Assembly (NCBI GenBank): GCA_050249835.1
Contig: JBFWPT010000005.1
Span: 1-64,000 of the forward strand
Origin: Miltoncostaea sp050249835
GTDB taxonomy: Bacteria > Actinomycetota > Thermoleophilia > Miltoncostaeales > Miltoncostaeaceae
Direction of reading: 5' to 3'
Length of the DNA: 64,000 bases
Position 1 is the first letter of the stretch. Each line of letters opens with the position of its first letter. Below are positions 16,988 through 25,120 of this stretch, one piece after another. The notes beneath the pieces are model-generated. The model was given only the letters and a program-made list of their open reading frames with translations, was not told the DNA's origin and made no database searches. A program made the position numbers and the translations under genes.

Positions 16988-18505
16988 GTGACCACACGCG
17001 ACGAGGGCGGCGCGCCGCTCATCCTGGTGTCCAACCGCGGGCCGGTGTCGTTCGGCTTCGACGACGGCGGCGGCCTCGTGCGGAACCGCGGCGGGGGCGG
17101 CCTGGTCACCGCGCTGCTCGGCCTGACCGAGCACACGCCGGCGCTCTGGGTGTCCGCGGCGACCTCCGAGGCCGACGAGGCGGTGGCGGCCGAGGCCGGC
17201 GGCGGGCGGTTCCCCCTCGACCTCGGCCGGGACACCCAGGGCCGGTTCGTCACCATCGAGCCGGACGTCTACCACCGGTACTACAACGTCATCGCGAACC
17301 CGATGCTCTGGTTCATCCAGCACTACCTCTGGGACCTGAGCAACGCGCCGGACATCCGGCGGGAGGAGCTCGACGCCTGGGAGAACGGCTACCTGGTCGC
17401 CAACCAGGCCTTCGCCGACGCGGTGGTGGCGGAGCTCGACGACGACCCCGACCGGGTCGTCATGCTCCACGACTACCACCTCTACACGGCGCCCGAGGCG
17501 ATCCGGGCTGCGCACCCGGACGTCTTCCTGCACCACTTCATCCACATCCCGTGGAGCCAGCCGGACTACTGGCGCATCCTGCCCCCGCACATCCGCGAGG
17601 GGATCCTGCGCGGCCTCCTGGCGAACGACATCCTCGCCTTCCACACCCGCTCCTACGCGCGGAACTTCCTGCTCTGCTGCGAGGAGCTGCTGGACCTGCG
17701 CGTCGACTACGAGAAGCGGCAGGTGCGCTGGCAGGGGCGGGACGTGTGGGTGCGCTCCTACCCGATCTCGGTCAACGCCCCGATGTTCGAGGAGCTCGCC
17801 CGCAGCCCGGAGGTGGGGCGTGAGGAGGGGGCCATCCTCCGGCGTCGCCGCCAGCACCTGGTGGTGCGCGTGGACCGCACCGACCTCTCCAAGAACACGC
17901 TCCGCGGCTTCAAGGCCTTCGACGTCTTCCTGGACCGGCACCCCGAGTTCCACGAGGACATCACGTTCTTCGCGCTGCTCCAGCCCACCCGCCAGGACGT
18001 GGACGAGTACGTCGAGTACCTCCAGAAGATCCGCGACGTGGTGAGCCACATCAACACGAAGCACGGCACCACCGACTGGATGCCGATCAACCTGCGGATC
18101 GAGAGCGACATCCACCGGGCCGTCGCCGCCTACAAGCACTACGACGTGCTGGTGGTGAACCCGATCTTCGACGGCATGAACCTGATCGCGAAGGAGGCCC
18201 CGCTCGTCAACGAGCGGGACGGCGTGATGATCCTGAGCGAGAACGCCGGCGCCCACGAGGAGCTGGGGTCGTTCGCGCTCACCATCAACCCGTTCGACGT
18301 GGAGGCCACGGCCGAGGCGCTGCACCAGGCGCTGGTCATGCCCGGCGACGAGCGGGCCTTCCGGCTCCAGGAGATCAAGCGGATCGTGCGCGAGAACGAC
18401 GTGGGCAAGTGGCTCGCCGCCCAGCAGGTGGACATCACCTCCAAGCGGTCCGCCGACCAGAAGCGGCGCAAGAAGGCCAAGGCGAAGGGCAAGGCGAAGG
18501 CATGA
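16988..18505 (+). CDS. otsA: GT20 trehalose-6-phosphate synthase family protein
   Basis: A 505-residue GT-B protein of the trehalose-phosphate synthase family: LILVSNRGPVSF at the N-terminus, GGLVTAL, HDYHLYTAPEAIR, HHFIHIPWSQPDYW, and DGMNLIAKEAPLVNE in the C-terminal domain. It should transfer glucose from a nucleotide sugar to glucose-6-phosphate or a related acceptor. The loop usually read as VERLDYxKG is RVDRTDLSKN here, keeping the Arg and Lys but losing the Gly; acceptor specificity may differ. A Lys/Ala-rich tail follows residue 485. No OtsB phosphatase is nearby. The stop overlaps moaC (ATGA). A -10-like TAGAGT lies at 16943-16948. Confidence 0.85.
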   Translation: MTTRDEGGAPLILVSNRGPVSFGFDDGGGLVRNRGGGGLVTALLGLTEHTPALWVSAATSEADEAVAAEAGGGRFPLDLGRDTQGRFVTIEPDVYHRYYNVIANPMLWFIQHYLWDLSNAPDIRREELDAWENGYLVANQAFADAVVAELDDDPDRVVMLHDYHLYTAPEAIRAAHPDVFLHHFIHIPWSQPDYWRILPPHIREGILRGLLANDILAFHTRSYARNFLLCCEELLDLRVDYEKRQVRWQGRDVWVRSYPISVNAPMFEELARSPEVGREEGAILRRRRQHLVVRVDRTDLSKNTLRGFKAFDVFLDRHPEFHEDITFFALLQPTRQDVDEYVEYLQKIRDVVSHINTKHGTTDWMPINLRIESDIHRAVAAYKHYDVLVVNPIFDGMNLIAKEAPLVNERDGVMILSENAGAHEELGSFALTINPFDVEATAEALHQALVMPGDERAFRLQEIKRIVRENDVGKWLAAQQVDITSKRSADQKRRKKAKAKGKAKA

Positions 18506-18981
18506 CGGACGAGACCCCGGGGCTCACCCACCTGGACGCCCGCGGCGACGCGCGGATGGTGGGGGTCGGCCACAAGCCGCCGATCCCGCGCCGGGCCGTG
18601 GCGGAGGCCGTGGTGCGGATGGCACCCGGGAGCGCCCGGGCGATGCTCGACGGCGAGATCCCGAAGGGCGACGCCGCGGCCGTCGCGCGCATCGCCGGGA
18701 TCATGGCGGCGAAGCGCACCCCCGACCTGATCGCCCTCTGCCACCCGCTGCCGATCGACCGCGCGAGCGTGGACGTGGAGATCGTCCCGGACGAGGGGGC
18801 CGTGCGGATCCGCGCCGAGGTCGAGACGACGGCGCGGACGGGGGTGGAGATGGAGGCCCTGACGGCGGCGTCGGTGGCCGCCCTCAACGTCTACGACCTG
18901 GTGAAGGGCATCGACAAGGGGATCGTCATCGAGTCGGTGCGCCTGCTGGAGAAGGTCGCGGGGGGGCCGGTGGCCCCGTGA
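18502..18981 (+). CDS. moaC: Cyclic pyranopterin monophosphate synthase MoaC
   Basis: A 159-residue protein with MoaC signatures: LTHLDARGDARMVGVGHK at the start, PKGDAAAVARIAGIMAAKRTPDLIALCHPLPID, and TTARTGVEMEALTAASVAALNVYDLVKGID. It turns 3',8-cyclo-7,8-dihydro-GTP into cPMP in molybdenum cofactor synthesis, as a cytosolic hexamer. The length and all conserved blocks are normal. It overlaps the GT20 stop (ATGA) and mogA (GTGA), so the three are one transcriptional unit. No moaA, moaD or moaE is in the window. Confidence 0.95.
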   Translation: MTDETPGLTHLDARGDARMVGVGHKPPIPRRAVAEAVVRMAPGSARAMLDGEIPKGDAAAVARIAGIMAAKRTPDLIALCHPLPIDRASVDVEIVPDEGAVRIRAEVETTARTGVEMEALTAASVAALNVYDLVKGIDKGIVIESVRLLEKVAGGPVAP

Positions 18982-19460
18982 CCCTCCGCGTCGCGGTCGT
19001 CACGGTGTCGGACCGCGCCGCGCGCGGGGAGCGCGAGGACGCCTCCGGCCCCGGGCTGGCGGCCGCCGTCGAGGCGTCGGGGCACGCGGTCGTGCGCCGC
19101 GACCTGCTGCCGGACGAGCTGGAGGCGCTGGCCGAGCTGCTCGCCGACGTCTGCGACGACCCCGAGGCCCCGGACCTGGTCCTGACGACCGGTGGCACGG
19201 GCCTCGGGCCGCGGGACCGCACCCCCGAGGCCACGACGCGTGCCTGCGAGCGCCTGGTGCCGGGGATCGCCGAGACGCTCCGCGCCCGCTCCCTCGCCGT
19301 GACGCCCCACGCCATGCTGTCGCGGGGGGTCGCCGGCGTGCGCGGGCGGACGCTGGTGGTGAACCTCCCGGGCTCACCGGGGGGCGCGCGGGACGGCTGG
19401 GAGGTGCTCGCCCCGGTCGCCGCGCACGCCGTCGCGCAGATCCGGGGCGGCGACCACTAG
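18978..19460 (+). CDS. Molybdenum cofactor biosynthesis protein MogA/MoaB type
   Basis: A 160-residue protein with the MPT-binding fold: VAVVTVSDRAARGEREDASGP, LVLTTGGTGLGPRDRTPEAT and LVVNLPGSPGGARDGWEVL. Members adenylate molybdopterin before molybdate insertion. The sequence does not separate MogA from MoaB, so I leave the symbol blank. It follows moaC with a GTGA overlap and stops within the palindrome shared with the convergent lipoprotein gene. Confidence 0.92.
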   Translation: MTLRVAVVTVSDRAARGEREDASGPGLAAAVEASGHAVVRRDLLPDELEALAELLADVCDDPEAPDLVLTTGGTGLGPRDRTPEATTRACERLVPGIAETLRARSLAVTPHAMLSRGVAGVRGRTLVVNLPGSPGGARDGWEVLAPVAAHAVAQIRGGDH

Positions 19461-19464
19461 TGCA

Positions 19465-19905
19465 CTAGGGGGTCGTGGGGATCACGAGGTCGGGCGGGAC
19501 CTCGACCGGCTCGGTGACCCCGAGCTCGGGGTCGATCCCCGGCATGGCCCCGATCTCCCGCATCACCGACGCGACCTCGGGCGGCACGGCCTCGATCCGG
19601 AACACCGCGGAGACGGGGTTGGTGGTGAGGGCGTCGAGGATCGCCGGGTCGTCGAGCCGCTCCCGGAGCTCCGCGAGCCCCTGCTCCGCCGAGACGTACC
19701 GGAAGGACACCACCCGCCCCTCGACCTGCATGGCCTCCAGCCGCCCGGCGACCGCGTCGCGCTCGGCCCCGGTCACGCCCGGCGAGAGGTACGCGGAGAG
19801 CGGCGCCGTGGCCGGGACGGTGGCCGTGCCGGAGCCGCCGCCGTCGTCGGAGCACCCCGCGGCGAGGGCCGCGACCAGCAGCACCAGGAGGGCCCACCGG
19901 GTCAC
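19465..19905 (-). CDS. Lipoprotein resembling the FtsX extracellular domain
   Basis: A 146-residue protein: signal peptide with lipobox LAAGC (Cys18 lipidated), a Ser/Gly/Thr linker, and a compact domain from about residue 45. Its region VVSFRYVSAEQGLAELRERL...DPAILDALTTNPVSAVFRIEAV...ASVMREIGAMPGI matches in order the features of the FtsX ectodomain (YVSkEeAL...l.dnPLPasf.v...v...l..lpGV). FtsX normally carries this between its first two membrane helices; here it is free and lipid-anchored, with no FtsE or permease nearby. A link to septal wall hydrolases is inference. GTG 19905 is chosen as start. Confidence 0.65.
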   Translation of the reverse strand: MTRWALLVLLVAALAAGCSDDGGGSGTATVPATAPLSAYLSPGVTGAERDAVAGRLEAMQVEGRVVSFRYVSAEQGLAELRERLDDPAILDALTTNPVSAVFRIEAVPPEVASVMREIGAMPGIDPELGVTEPVEVPPDLVIPTTP

Positions 19906-19947
19906 ACGCCCATGAGAGCAGGCGGGGCGGACGCCCACCCGCCCTCG

Positions 19948-19976
19948 TCGACCCCCTCCGGCCCGGGGAGTAGGTT
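19948..19976 (+). promoter_or_regulatory. Promoter for a leaderless F420-type oxidoreductase mRNA
   Basis: TCGACC (19948-19953) and TAGGTT (19971-19976) form -35 and -10 boxes with a 17-base spacer. The -10 ends 7 bases before ATG 19984, so transcription would begin at or next to the start codon. Confidence 0.5.
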
Positions 19977-19983
19977 GGCCGCG

Positions 19984-21129
19984 ATGCCGGACCGGGTGCC
20001 CCTCGAGCTGTCGGCCATGGGCGCCGTGCGACCGCCCGCCTCCGCCGCCCTCGCCGCCGCCAAGCGCCGCGAGCAGCAGGGCTTCGACGCCGTCTGGTGG
20101 GCCGACCACCTGCTCCACTGGTTCCCCGACTCCATCTGGACCCCGGAGCTCGTGCCCCAGGCCGCCGCCCAGGCCAGCCCGCACGTCTGGTTCGACCCGG
20201 TGCCCGTCATCGCCGCGGCGGCGGCGACCACCCGGCAGGTGCGGCTGGGCATCGGCGTCACCGACCTGGTGCGCAACCACCCCGCCGCGCTCGCCCGCAC
20301 CGCCCTGACCCTGGACCACCTCACGGGGGGTCGCTTCCTCCTCGGCGTCGGCTCCGGCGAGGCGCTGAACCTGAGCCCCTTCGGGATGGCCAACGACCGG
20401 CCCCTCGCCCGCCTGGAGGAGGGCCTCCAGGTGCTGCGGCTGCTCATGTCCACGACGGAGCCGGTCGACCACGACGGCGACCACTTCCACCTCCGGGAGG
20501 CGTCGGTGGGCCTGGCGCCGGCCGGCGAGGCGCCCCCGCCGGTCTGGCTCGCGGCGCACCGGCCGCGCGGCCTGCGGCTGGTGGGGCGGACCGCCGACGG
20601 CTGGCTGCCGCTCGCCACCGACCCGGACGCCTACGCCGCGATGCTCGCGACGGTGCAGGGCGCCGCGGCGGGCGCCGGGCGCGACCCGGACGTGGTGACC
20701 CCCGGCCTCTACGCCCGGGTGGTCGTCGCCGAGACCGCCGAGGACGCGCTGGCCGCGATCGACGGCTCCCTGCTGCTGCGGTTCATCGCGCTGACCCGCC
20801 CGGCCGAGGCCTACGAGGCCCACGGCATCGACCACCCGCTCGGCCCCGGGGCCTTCGGGCTCACCACCTTCCAGCCGACCGCGCTCGGCCGGGAGGAGGC
20901 GCTGGAGCTGGCCCGCGCGGTGCCGCTGCCGGTGCTGCGGGACACGGTCATCCACGGCACGCCGGACGACGTCGCGGCCACGGTGCTGCGGTTCGTCGAG
21001 CGCGGCGCCCGCCACGTGCAGATCACCAACATGACGCCGATGGCCGACCCCACCCGGGCGGCCACGAGCGAGTCCCTGCTGGCCGACACCGTCGCCGCCC
21101 TGCGCACCGGCGCCCCCGCCGCCACGTGA
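19984..21129 (+). CDS. LLM-class (probably F420-dependent) oxidoreductase
   Basis: A 381-residue luciferase-like TIM-barrel protein: QQGFDAVWWADHLLHW near the N-terminus, RQVRLGIGVTDLVRNHPAALARTALTLDHLTGGRFLLGVGSGEALN in the middle, and GTPDDVAATVLRFVERGARHVQITNM at the C-terminus. The TGGRFxLGxGSGE block is typical of F420-dependent members such as Fgd-like and phthiodiolone ketoreductase-like enzymes. It would use reduced F420 (or FMN) for a hydride transfer; the substrate is unknown. First gene of a long overlapped operon (next start GTGA). Confidence 0.85.
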   Translation: MPDRVPLELSAMGAVRPPASAALAAAKRREQQGFDAVWWADHLLHWFPDSIWTPELVPQAAAQASPHVWFDPVPVIAAAAATTRQVRLGIGVTDLVRNHPAALARTALTLDHLTGGRFLLGVGSGEALNLSPFGMANDRPLARLEEGLQVLRLLMSTTEPVDHDGDHFHLREASVGLAPAGEAPPPVWLAAHRPRGLRLVGRTADGWLPLATDPDAYAAMLATVQGAAAGAGRDPDVVTPGLYARVVVAETAEDALAAIDGSLLLRFIALTRPAEAYEAHGIDHPLGPGAFGLTTFQPTALGREEALELARAVPLPVLRDTVIHGTPDDVAATVLRFVERGARHVQITNMTPMADPTRAATSESLLADTVAALRTGAPAAT

Positions 21130-22169
21130 GGGCGGGGCCCCGCACCGCCCTCGCGGCCCTTGCCGCGGCGGGCGCCCTGGCCGCCTGCGCGGCCCCCGGC
21201 GCGGGCGCCTCGCGCACCGTGACCCTCGACGGGTGGAGCGCCCGCGTCCTCGCCTTCAGCGGCGACCGCCTCGTCTGGACCGAGGCGGCCACGGTGCGGG
21301 TGGACCCCGCCCGCATCGCCGGATCGCCGCCGGGGGCGCAGCGGTTCGACTACTACCGCGCCGAGACCTCGCGCATCCGCCTCGACCGGCGCTCCCTGCG
21401 GTTCATCGGGTCGCCGGAGACGCCGGTGGCGGTGCGCACCTCCATCGCCGCGATGGGGCCGGGCCTGCTGGTGCCGACGGGGGCGGGGAACTTCCTGGCC
21501 CTGCCCTCGGCCCGCCGGTTCGCCACGCCGCTCCTCTCCTGCTGCGACGCCGAGGGGCTGGAGACGGTGATCGTGAGCGACGGCCGCCCCGACGCCCCCG
21601 TGACCCTCGCCGCGTCCCAGGTCGGCACGACGGTCCACTACGTGCAGGCCGAGCCGGGCGGCGGGCTGCTGCAGGGGCGGTTCCCCGACGCCGCGCCCGC
21701 GGCGGTCGCCCCCGGCGGGGGCGGCATGCCCCTCGTCGCCATGCAGGGCGCGCTGCGCGTCCAGGTGGACCCCGCCCAGCCCACCGTCCTCACCTGGCGC
21801 GACGGGGCGGCCGTCGTGCGGACCGCCGCGCTGCCGGGGCCGGCGCTGCGCCTGTGGGCCGACGGGCGGACCGTGGCCGTGGCGGTGCGGGCGGGCGGAC
21901 GCGTGCAGCTGCTGCGCGTCGGCGCCGGCGCGCCCGTCCTCGCCTGGGCCGGCGCCCGCGTGCCGGCCGTGGCCGTCGGCGGCGGCAGCGTCGCCGTGGT
22001 CGACCGGCGGCGGGTGCTCGCGTCCCGCTCCGGGCGCCTGAAGCCGGTGGCGACGTCGCGCCGGGTGGTCGACGCCGTCGGCGTCCAGGGCGCCCGCATC
22101 GCCTGGGTGGAGCGCGGCACGCGCAAGGGCGCGCGCGTCGGCGTGGTGCGGCTCGGGAGGGTGCGGTGA
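21126..22169 (+). CDS. Exported protein with repeated beta-rich segments (putative lipoprotein)
   Basis: A 347-residue protein starting at GTG 21126, which overlaps the previous stop. Its signal peptide ends ALAAC, a possible lipobox (Cys at about 22). The mature part has short repeats of the form Val-x-Val-Asp/Trp, such as RVLAFSGDRLVWTE, HYVQAEPG and GARIAWVERG, which suggest a beta-propeller or similar repeat fold; no family signature is clear. A Cys-Cys pair (LLSCCDAEG) is present. It precedes a glycosidase-like gene by a GTGA overlap and is probably part of the envelope operon. Confidence 0.6.
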   Translation: MRAGPRTALAALAAAGALAACAAPGAGASRTVTLDGWSARVLAFSGDRLVWTEAATVRVDPARIAGSPPGAQRFDYYRAETSRIRLDRRSLRFIGSPETPVAVRTSIAAMGPGLLVPTGAGNFLALPSARRFATPLLSCCDAEGLETVIVSDGRPDAPVTLAASQVGTTVHYVQAEPGGGLLQGRFPDAAPAAVAPGGGGMPLVAMQGALRVQVDPAQPTVLTWRDGAAVVRTAALPGPALRLWADGRTVAVAVRAGGRVQLLRVGAGAPVLAWAGARVPAVAVGGGSVAVVDRRRVLASRSGRLKPVATSRRVVDAVGVQGARIAWVERGTRKGARVGVVRLGRVR

Positions 22170-23287
22170 GGGGCGCGCTGCTCGCCGTGCTGGCCTGCCT
22201 GGCCGCGCTGGCCGGGACGGCCTCTGCGGCGCCGGTCATGTCGCTCCAGGACGACCACCTGGTCAACGTCCGCGGTGCCGAGCTCGAGGGGCGCCTCGAC
22301 GCCCTCGCGGCCACCGGCGTGAAGGTGACCCGCGTCGACGTGCTGTGGCGCGAGGTGGCGCCGCGCAAGCCGGCCGACGCCCGCGACCCGGCCGACCCGG
22401 CCTACGACTGGAGCCGCTACGACGAGATCGTCCGCGGCCTGCGGGCCCGCGGCATCGCCGTGATGCTCGACTTCTACCTCACGCCGGCGTGGGCGTCGCG
22501 CAGCGGTGAGCGGACCGCCGCGCCGCGTCCCGCCGACGGCGCGCGGTTCGCGGGGGCGATCGCGCGGCGGTACTCGGGGACCTACCCGGACCCGCGCGGG
22601 GGCACCCTGCCCGCGATCCGCAGCCTGGAGATCTGGAACGAGCCGAACCTGCCCGGGTTCTGGACGCCGCAGTGCCGCCGCCGCGGCGGGAAGGCGGCGC
22701 TGGTGTCGCCGCGGGTGTACGCCGCGCTGCTCGCCGCGTCGTACCGCGAGGTGAAGCGCGTGGCGCCGGCGATCGAGGTGGTGGGCGGCGTCGCCGGGCC
22801 CGCCGGGCGCTCGCCTACGTCGTGCCCGGAGGACGGCCGCGCCGCCGTGGGATCGCTGGACTGGGCGCGCCTCGTGGCCGACGAGGGCCCGCCGCTCGAC
22901 GCGTGGAGCCTCCACCTCTACCCTCTCGGTGGCCCACTCCAGGCCTTCTTCGTGCCCTCCTGGAGCACCCTGCCCCGGGTCCTGCGGCAGGTGGATAGGC
23001 TTCGCCCGGGGGCACCTGTCCACGTCACCGAGACGGGGTACCACACGTCCTACAACCGCTTCCACCGCTACTTCGTGAGCGAGGCCCAGCAGGCCGCGTG
23101 GGTCGACGAGACCGTCGTCGCCGCGGCCCGCCATCCCCGCGTCCAGGTGGTGACGTGGTTCAACTTCCAGGACAACCCGCGCTGGACCGGCGGCCTCCTG
23201 AGGGGTGACGGCAGCCGCAAGCCGTCCTACGACCGGTTCGCCGCGATGGCGGCCGCCAACCCGCCTCCGGCGGGGTGGGCGCCGTGA
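22166..23287 (+). CDS. Secreted glycoside hydrolase-like protein (GH39/clan A type)
   Basis: A 373-residue protein with a signal peptide (about 22 residues, ending TASAAP) and a (beta/alpha)8 clan GH-A layout. Glu159 in SLEIWNEPN would be the acid/base and Glu289 in VHVTETGYHT the nucleophile; KVTRVDVLWREVAP and WSLHLYPL are also typical. This fits GH39/GH5-like enzymes that cut beta-linked glycans outside the cell. In an exopolysaccharide operon it may trim or release the polymer (inference). Start GTG overlaps the previous stop. Confidence 0.75.
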   Translation: MRGALLAVLACLAALAGTASAAPVMSLQDDHLVNVRGAELEGRLDALAATGVKVTRVDVLWREVAPRKPADARDPADPAYDWSRYDEIVRGLRARGIAVMLDFYLTPAWASRSGERTAAPRPADGARFAGAIARRYSGTYPDPRGGTLPAIRSLEIWNEPNLPGFWTPQCRRRGGKAALVSPRVYAALLAASYREVKRVAPAIEVVGGVAGPAGRSPTSCPEDGRAAVGSLDWARLVADEGPPLDAWSLHLYPLGGPLQAFFVPSWSTLPRVLRQVDRLRPGAPVHVTETGYHTSYNRFHRYFVSEAQQAAWVDETVVAAARHPRVQVVTWFNFQDNPRWTGGLLRGDGSRKPSYDRFAAMAAANPPPAGWAP

Positions 23288-24057
23288 GCGCGCGCGCGAA
23301 CGGGGGCGGCGAGGAGCGGCTGGACCAGGTCCAGGCGTACTACGACCGCATGGCGCCGCGCCTGGTCGCGGTGGAGGACCGCAACTGGCACCTGCAGTCG
23401 CGCATGGCCCTCAACCTGGAGACCATCGACCGCTTCGCGGGCCACGGCGGCCGCGTCCTGGACATCGGCTGCGGCACCGGCTTCCTGCTGGAGAAGCTCG
23501 CCGAGCGCGGCTACTCCGGCGTCGGTGTCGACCTCTCGCCGGAGTCCGTGGAGCACGCCCGGCGGCGGCTGGAGGAGATGGGCGCCGCCGACCGGCTGAC
23601 CGCCGTGGTGGGCAGCGCCTACGAGCCCCCCGAGGGCCCCTTCGACCTGGTCACGCTCACCGACGTCCTGGAGCACCTCGAGGACCCGCGTGCCTGCCTC
23701 ACCGCCCTGCGCGCGCAGATGGCGCCCGGCGCCCTCCTCGTGATCTCCACCCCCAACCGCCGCTCGCTGCCCGGCGCCCGCCGCTGGCTGTCCGAGCACG
23801 GCGTGCCGGGCATCAAGCTCAACCTCGCGCCGGTGGACAACTGGCAGACGTGGACCGACCTCGAGGGCCACGCCGCCGCCGCCGGGCTCGTCGCGGTGTC
23901 GCGCCGCGGCATCTTCTTCCGCCCCGGCGGGAGGATCGGCTCCCAGATCGGCCGCCTGTACCGCCACCCGGCGCCGCGGCGCGCGGAGCTGGCGGTGTCG
24001 CGCACGCCGCTGGGGCGCTTCGGCTTCTACATCTGCCTGGGGTTCCGGGCACTCTGA
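23284..24057 (+). CDS. SAM-dependent methyltransferase
   Basis: A 257-residue class I methyltransferase: RVLDIGCGTGFLLEKLAERGY (motif I), GVDLSPESVEHA, and DLVTLTDVLEHLEDPRACL. It resembles UbiG/Methyltransf_11 enzymes. GTG 23284 gives a GTGA overlap with the glycosidase; GTG 23275 is an alternative. The C-terminal part (RRGIFFRPGGRIGSQIGRLY) may contact membrane lipid or substrate. Acting on a sugar, lipid carrier or quinone is equally possible. Confidence 0.8.
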   Translation: MSARANGGGEERLDQVQAYYDRMAPRLVAVEDRNWHLQSRMALNLETIDRFAGHGGRVLDIGCGTGFLLEKLAERGYSGVGVDLSPESVEHARRRLEEMGAADRLTAVVGSAYEPPEGPFDLVTLTDVLEHLEDPRACLTALRAQMAPGALLVISTPNRRSLPGARRWLSEHGVPGIKLNLAPVDNWQTWTDLEGHAAAAGLVAVSRRGIFFRPGGRIGSQIGRLYRHPAPRRAELAVSRTPLGRFGFYICLGFRAL

Positions 24058-24067
24058 GCGCCGTCCG

Positions 24068-25120
24068 ATGAGCCCGCCCGCGCCGGGGGGCCGCGGACGG
24101 CGGGTGGCCGTCGCCGCGGCGATGCTGGTCCTCTTCGTCGTCGCGCTCGGCGTCTTCCTGCTGCCGTTCGCGTTCCCGACCCCGCCCCCGATCGTGACCC
24201 GCTTCCAGGCGACCCAGCTCTTCAGCCCGAACTCCGACGGGCGCCGCGACGTCGCGACGATCGGGGTGCGCCTGAGCGAGCCGAGCAACGTGACCATCGA
24301 GATCCAGCAGGACGGCGAGCCGGTCATCACCCTGCTCGACGACGAGGCCCGCCCGACGGGCTTCTTCACGACCGAGTGGGACGGGCTGGACTCCGCGGGC
24401 CGCCGGGTGCCCGACGGCACCTACGCCATCAAGCTCCGCGCGCGGGCGGGCGCCAAGCGGTTCGACACCACCCGCCGCGTCGTGATCGACACCTCCGCGC
24501 CGCGGCCGGCCGCGATGGAGGTCGTGTCCGCGACCCTCGCCGGCCCCGGCCCGGGCGAGTGCCGCGTGAGCTTCGCCTCCCGCGACGCCGCCTCGATGAC
24601 CCTCGAGGCCGTGCGGCCCGACGGCGGCGGGGACCCCCTGCGCCGCCTGGGCCCGCGCCCCGTCCGGGCCGACGAGCCGGTGCGGTGGAACTGGAGCGGC
24701 CAGACCGCGGGCGGCGAGCTCGTGGAGCCGGGCCTCTACGTCATCCGGGCGTCCCTCTTCGACGCGGCCCGCAACCGGGTCGTGCGCGAGCGGACCTGCT
24801 GGGTGGGCTACATGGCCGGCACGGCGAGCCCGTCCGACCCGGACCCGCGGGACCAGGTGGGCGCGTCCCTGCGCGGCACCGACGGCGCGACGATCTCCGG
24901 GGCCACGCCGGTCTCCCTGGTCCTCCGCCGCCGCACCGGCGTGCCCGGCCAGACCGGGGGAGACCCGCTCGGCGACCAGGTGGGCCCCGGCGCCCGCGGC
25001 CCGGCCGGCCGCGCGCGGGTCCGGATCCCGGCCGGGGTCAACCCGGACGCCCTCTGGCTCGTGGTGACGCGCACCGACGGCGAGGGCTCGGCGCTGGTCG
25101 ACCTGAGGGGCGGCGGATGA
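24068..25120 (+). CDS. Signal-anchored protein with FlgD-like Ig repeats
   Basis: A 350-residue protein with an N-terminal membrane anchor (about 14-33) and two extracytoplasmic Ig-like units. Each has the FlgD/gliding-type pattern: ATQLFSPNSDGRRDVATIGVRLSEPSNVTIEI then TTEWDGLDSAGRRVPDGTYAIKLRA, and later RWNWSGQTAGGELVEPGLYVIRASLFD. Such modules occur in surface and secreted proteins as binding or spacer domains. It overlaps the O-antigen-ligase-like gene by ATGA, so it probably belongs to polysaccharide display or assembly. Confidence 0.68.
   Translation: MSPPAPGGRGRRVAVAAAMLVLFVVALGVFLLPFAFPTPPPIVTRFQATQLFSPNSDGRRDVATIGVRLSEPSNVTIEIQQDGEPVITLLDDEARPTGFFTTEWDGLDSAGRRVPDGTYAIKLRARAGAKRFDTTRRVVIDTSAPRPAAMEVVSATLAGPGPGECRVSFASRDAASMTLEAVRPDGGGDPLRRLGPRPVRADEPVRWNWSGQTAGGELVEPGLYVIRASLFDAARNRVVRERTCWVGYMAGTASPSDPDPRDQVGASLRGTDGATISGATPVSLVLRRRTGVPGQTGGDPLGDQVGPGARGPAGRARVRIPAGVNPDALWLVVTRTDGEGSALVDLRGGG

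Noticed and set aside
16910..18325. Long minus-strand open frame continuing upstream of the M28-like gene, antisense to the GT20 gene
   Set aside because: It is a GC-rich antisense shadow: Val/Arg/Asp-rich without any domain, while the plus strand has a well-conserved GT20 protein.
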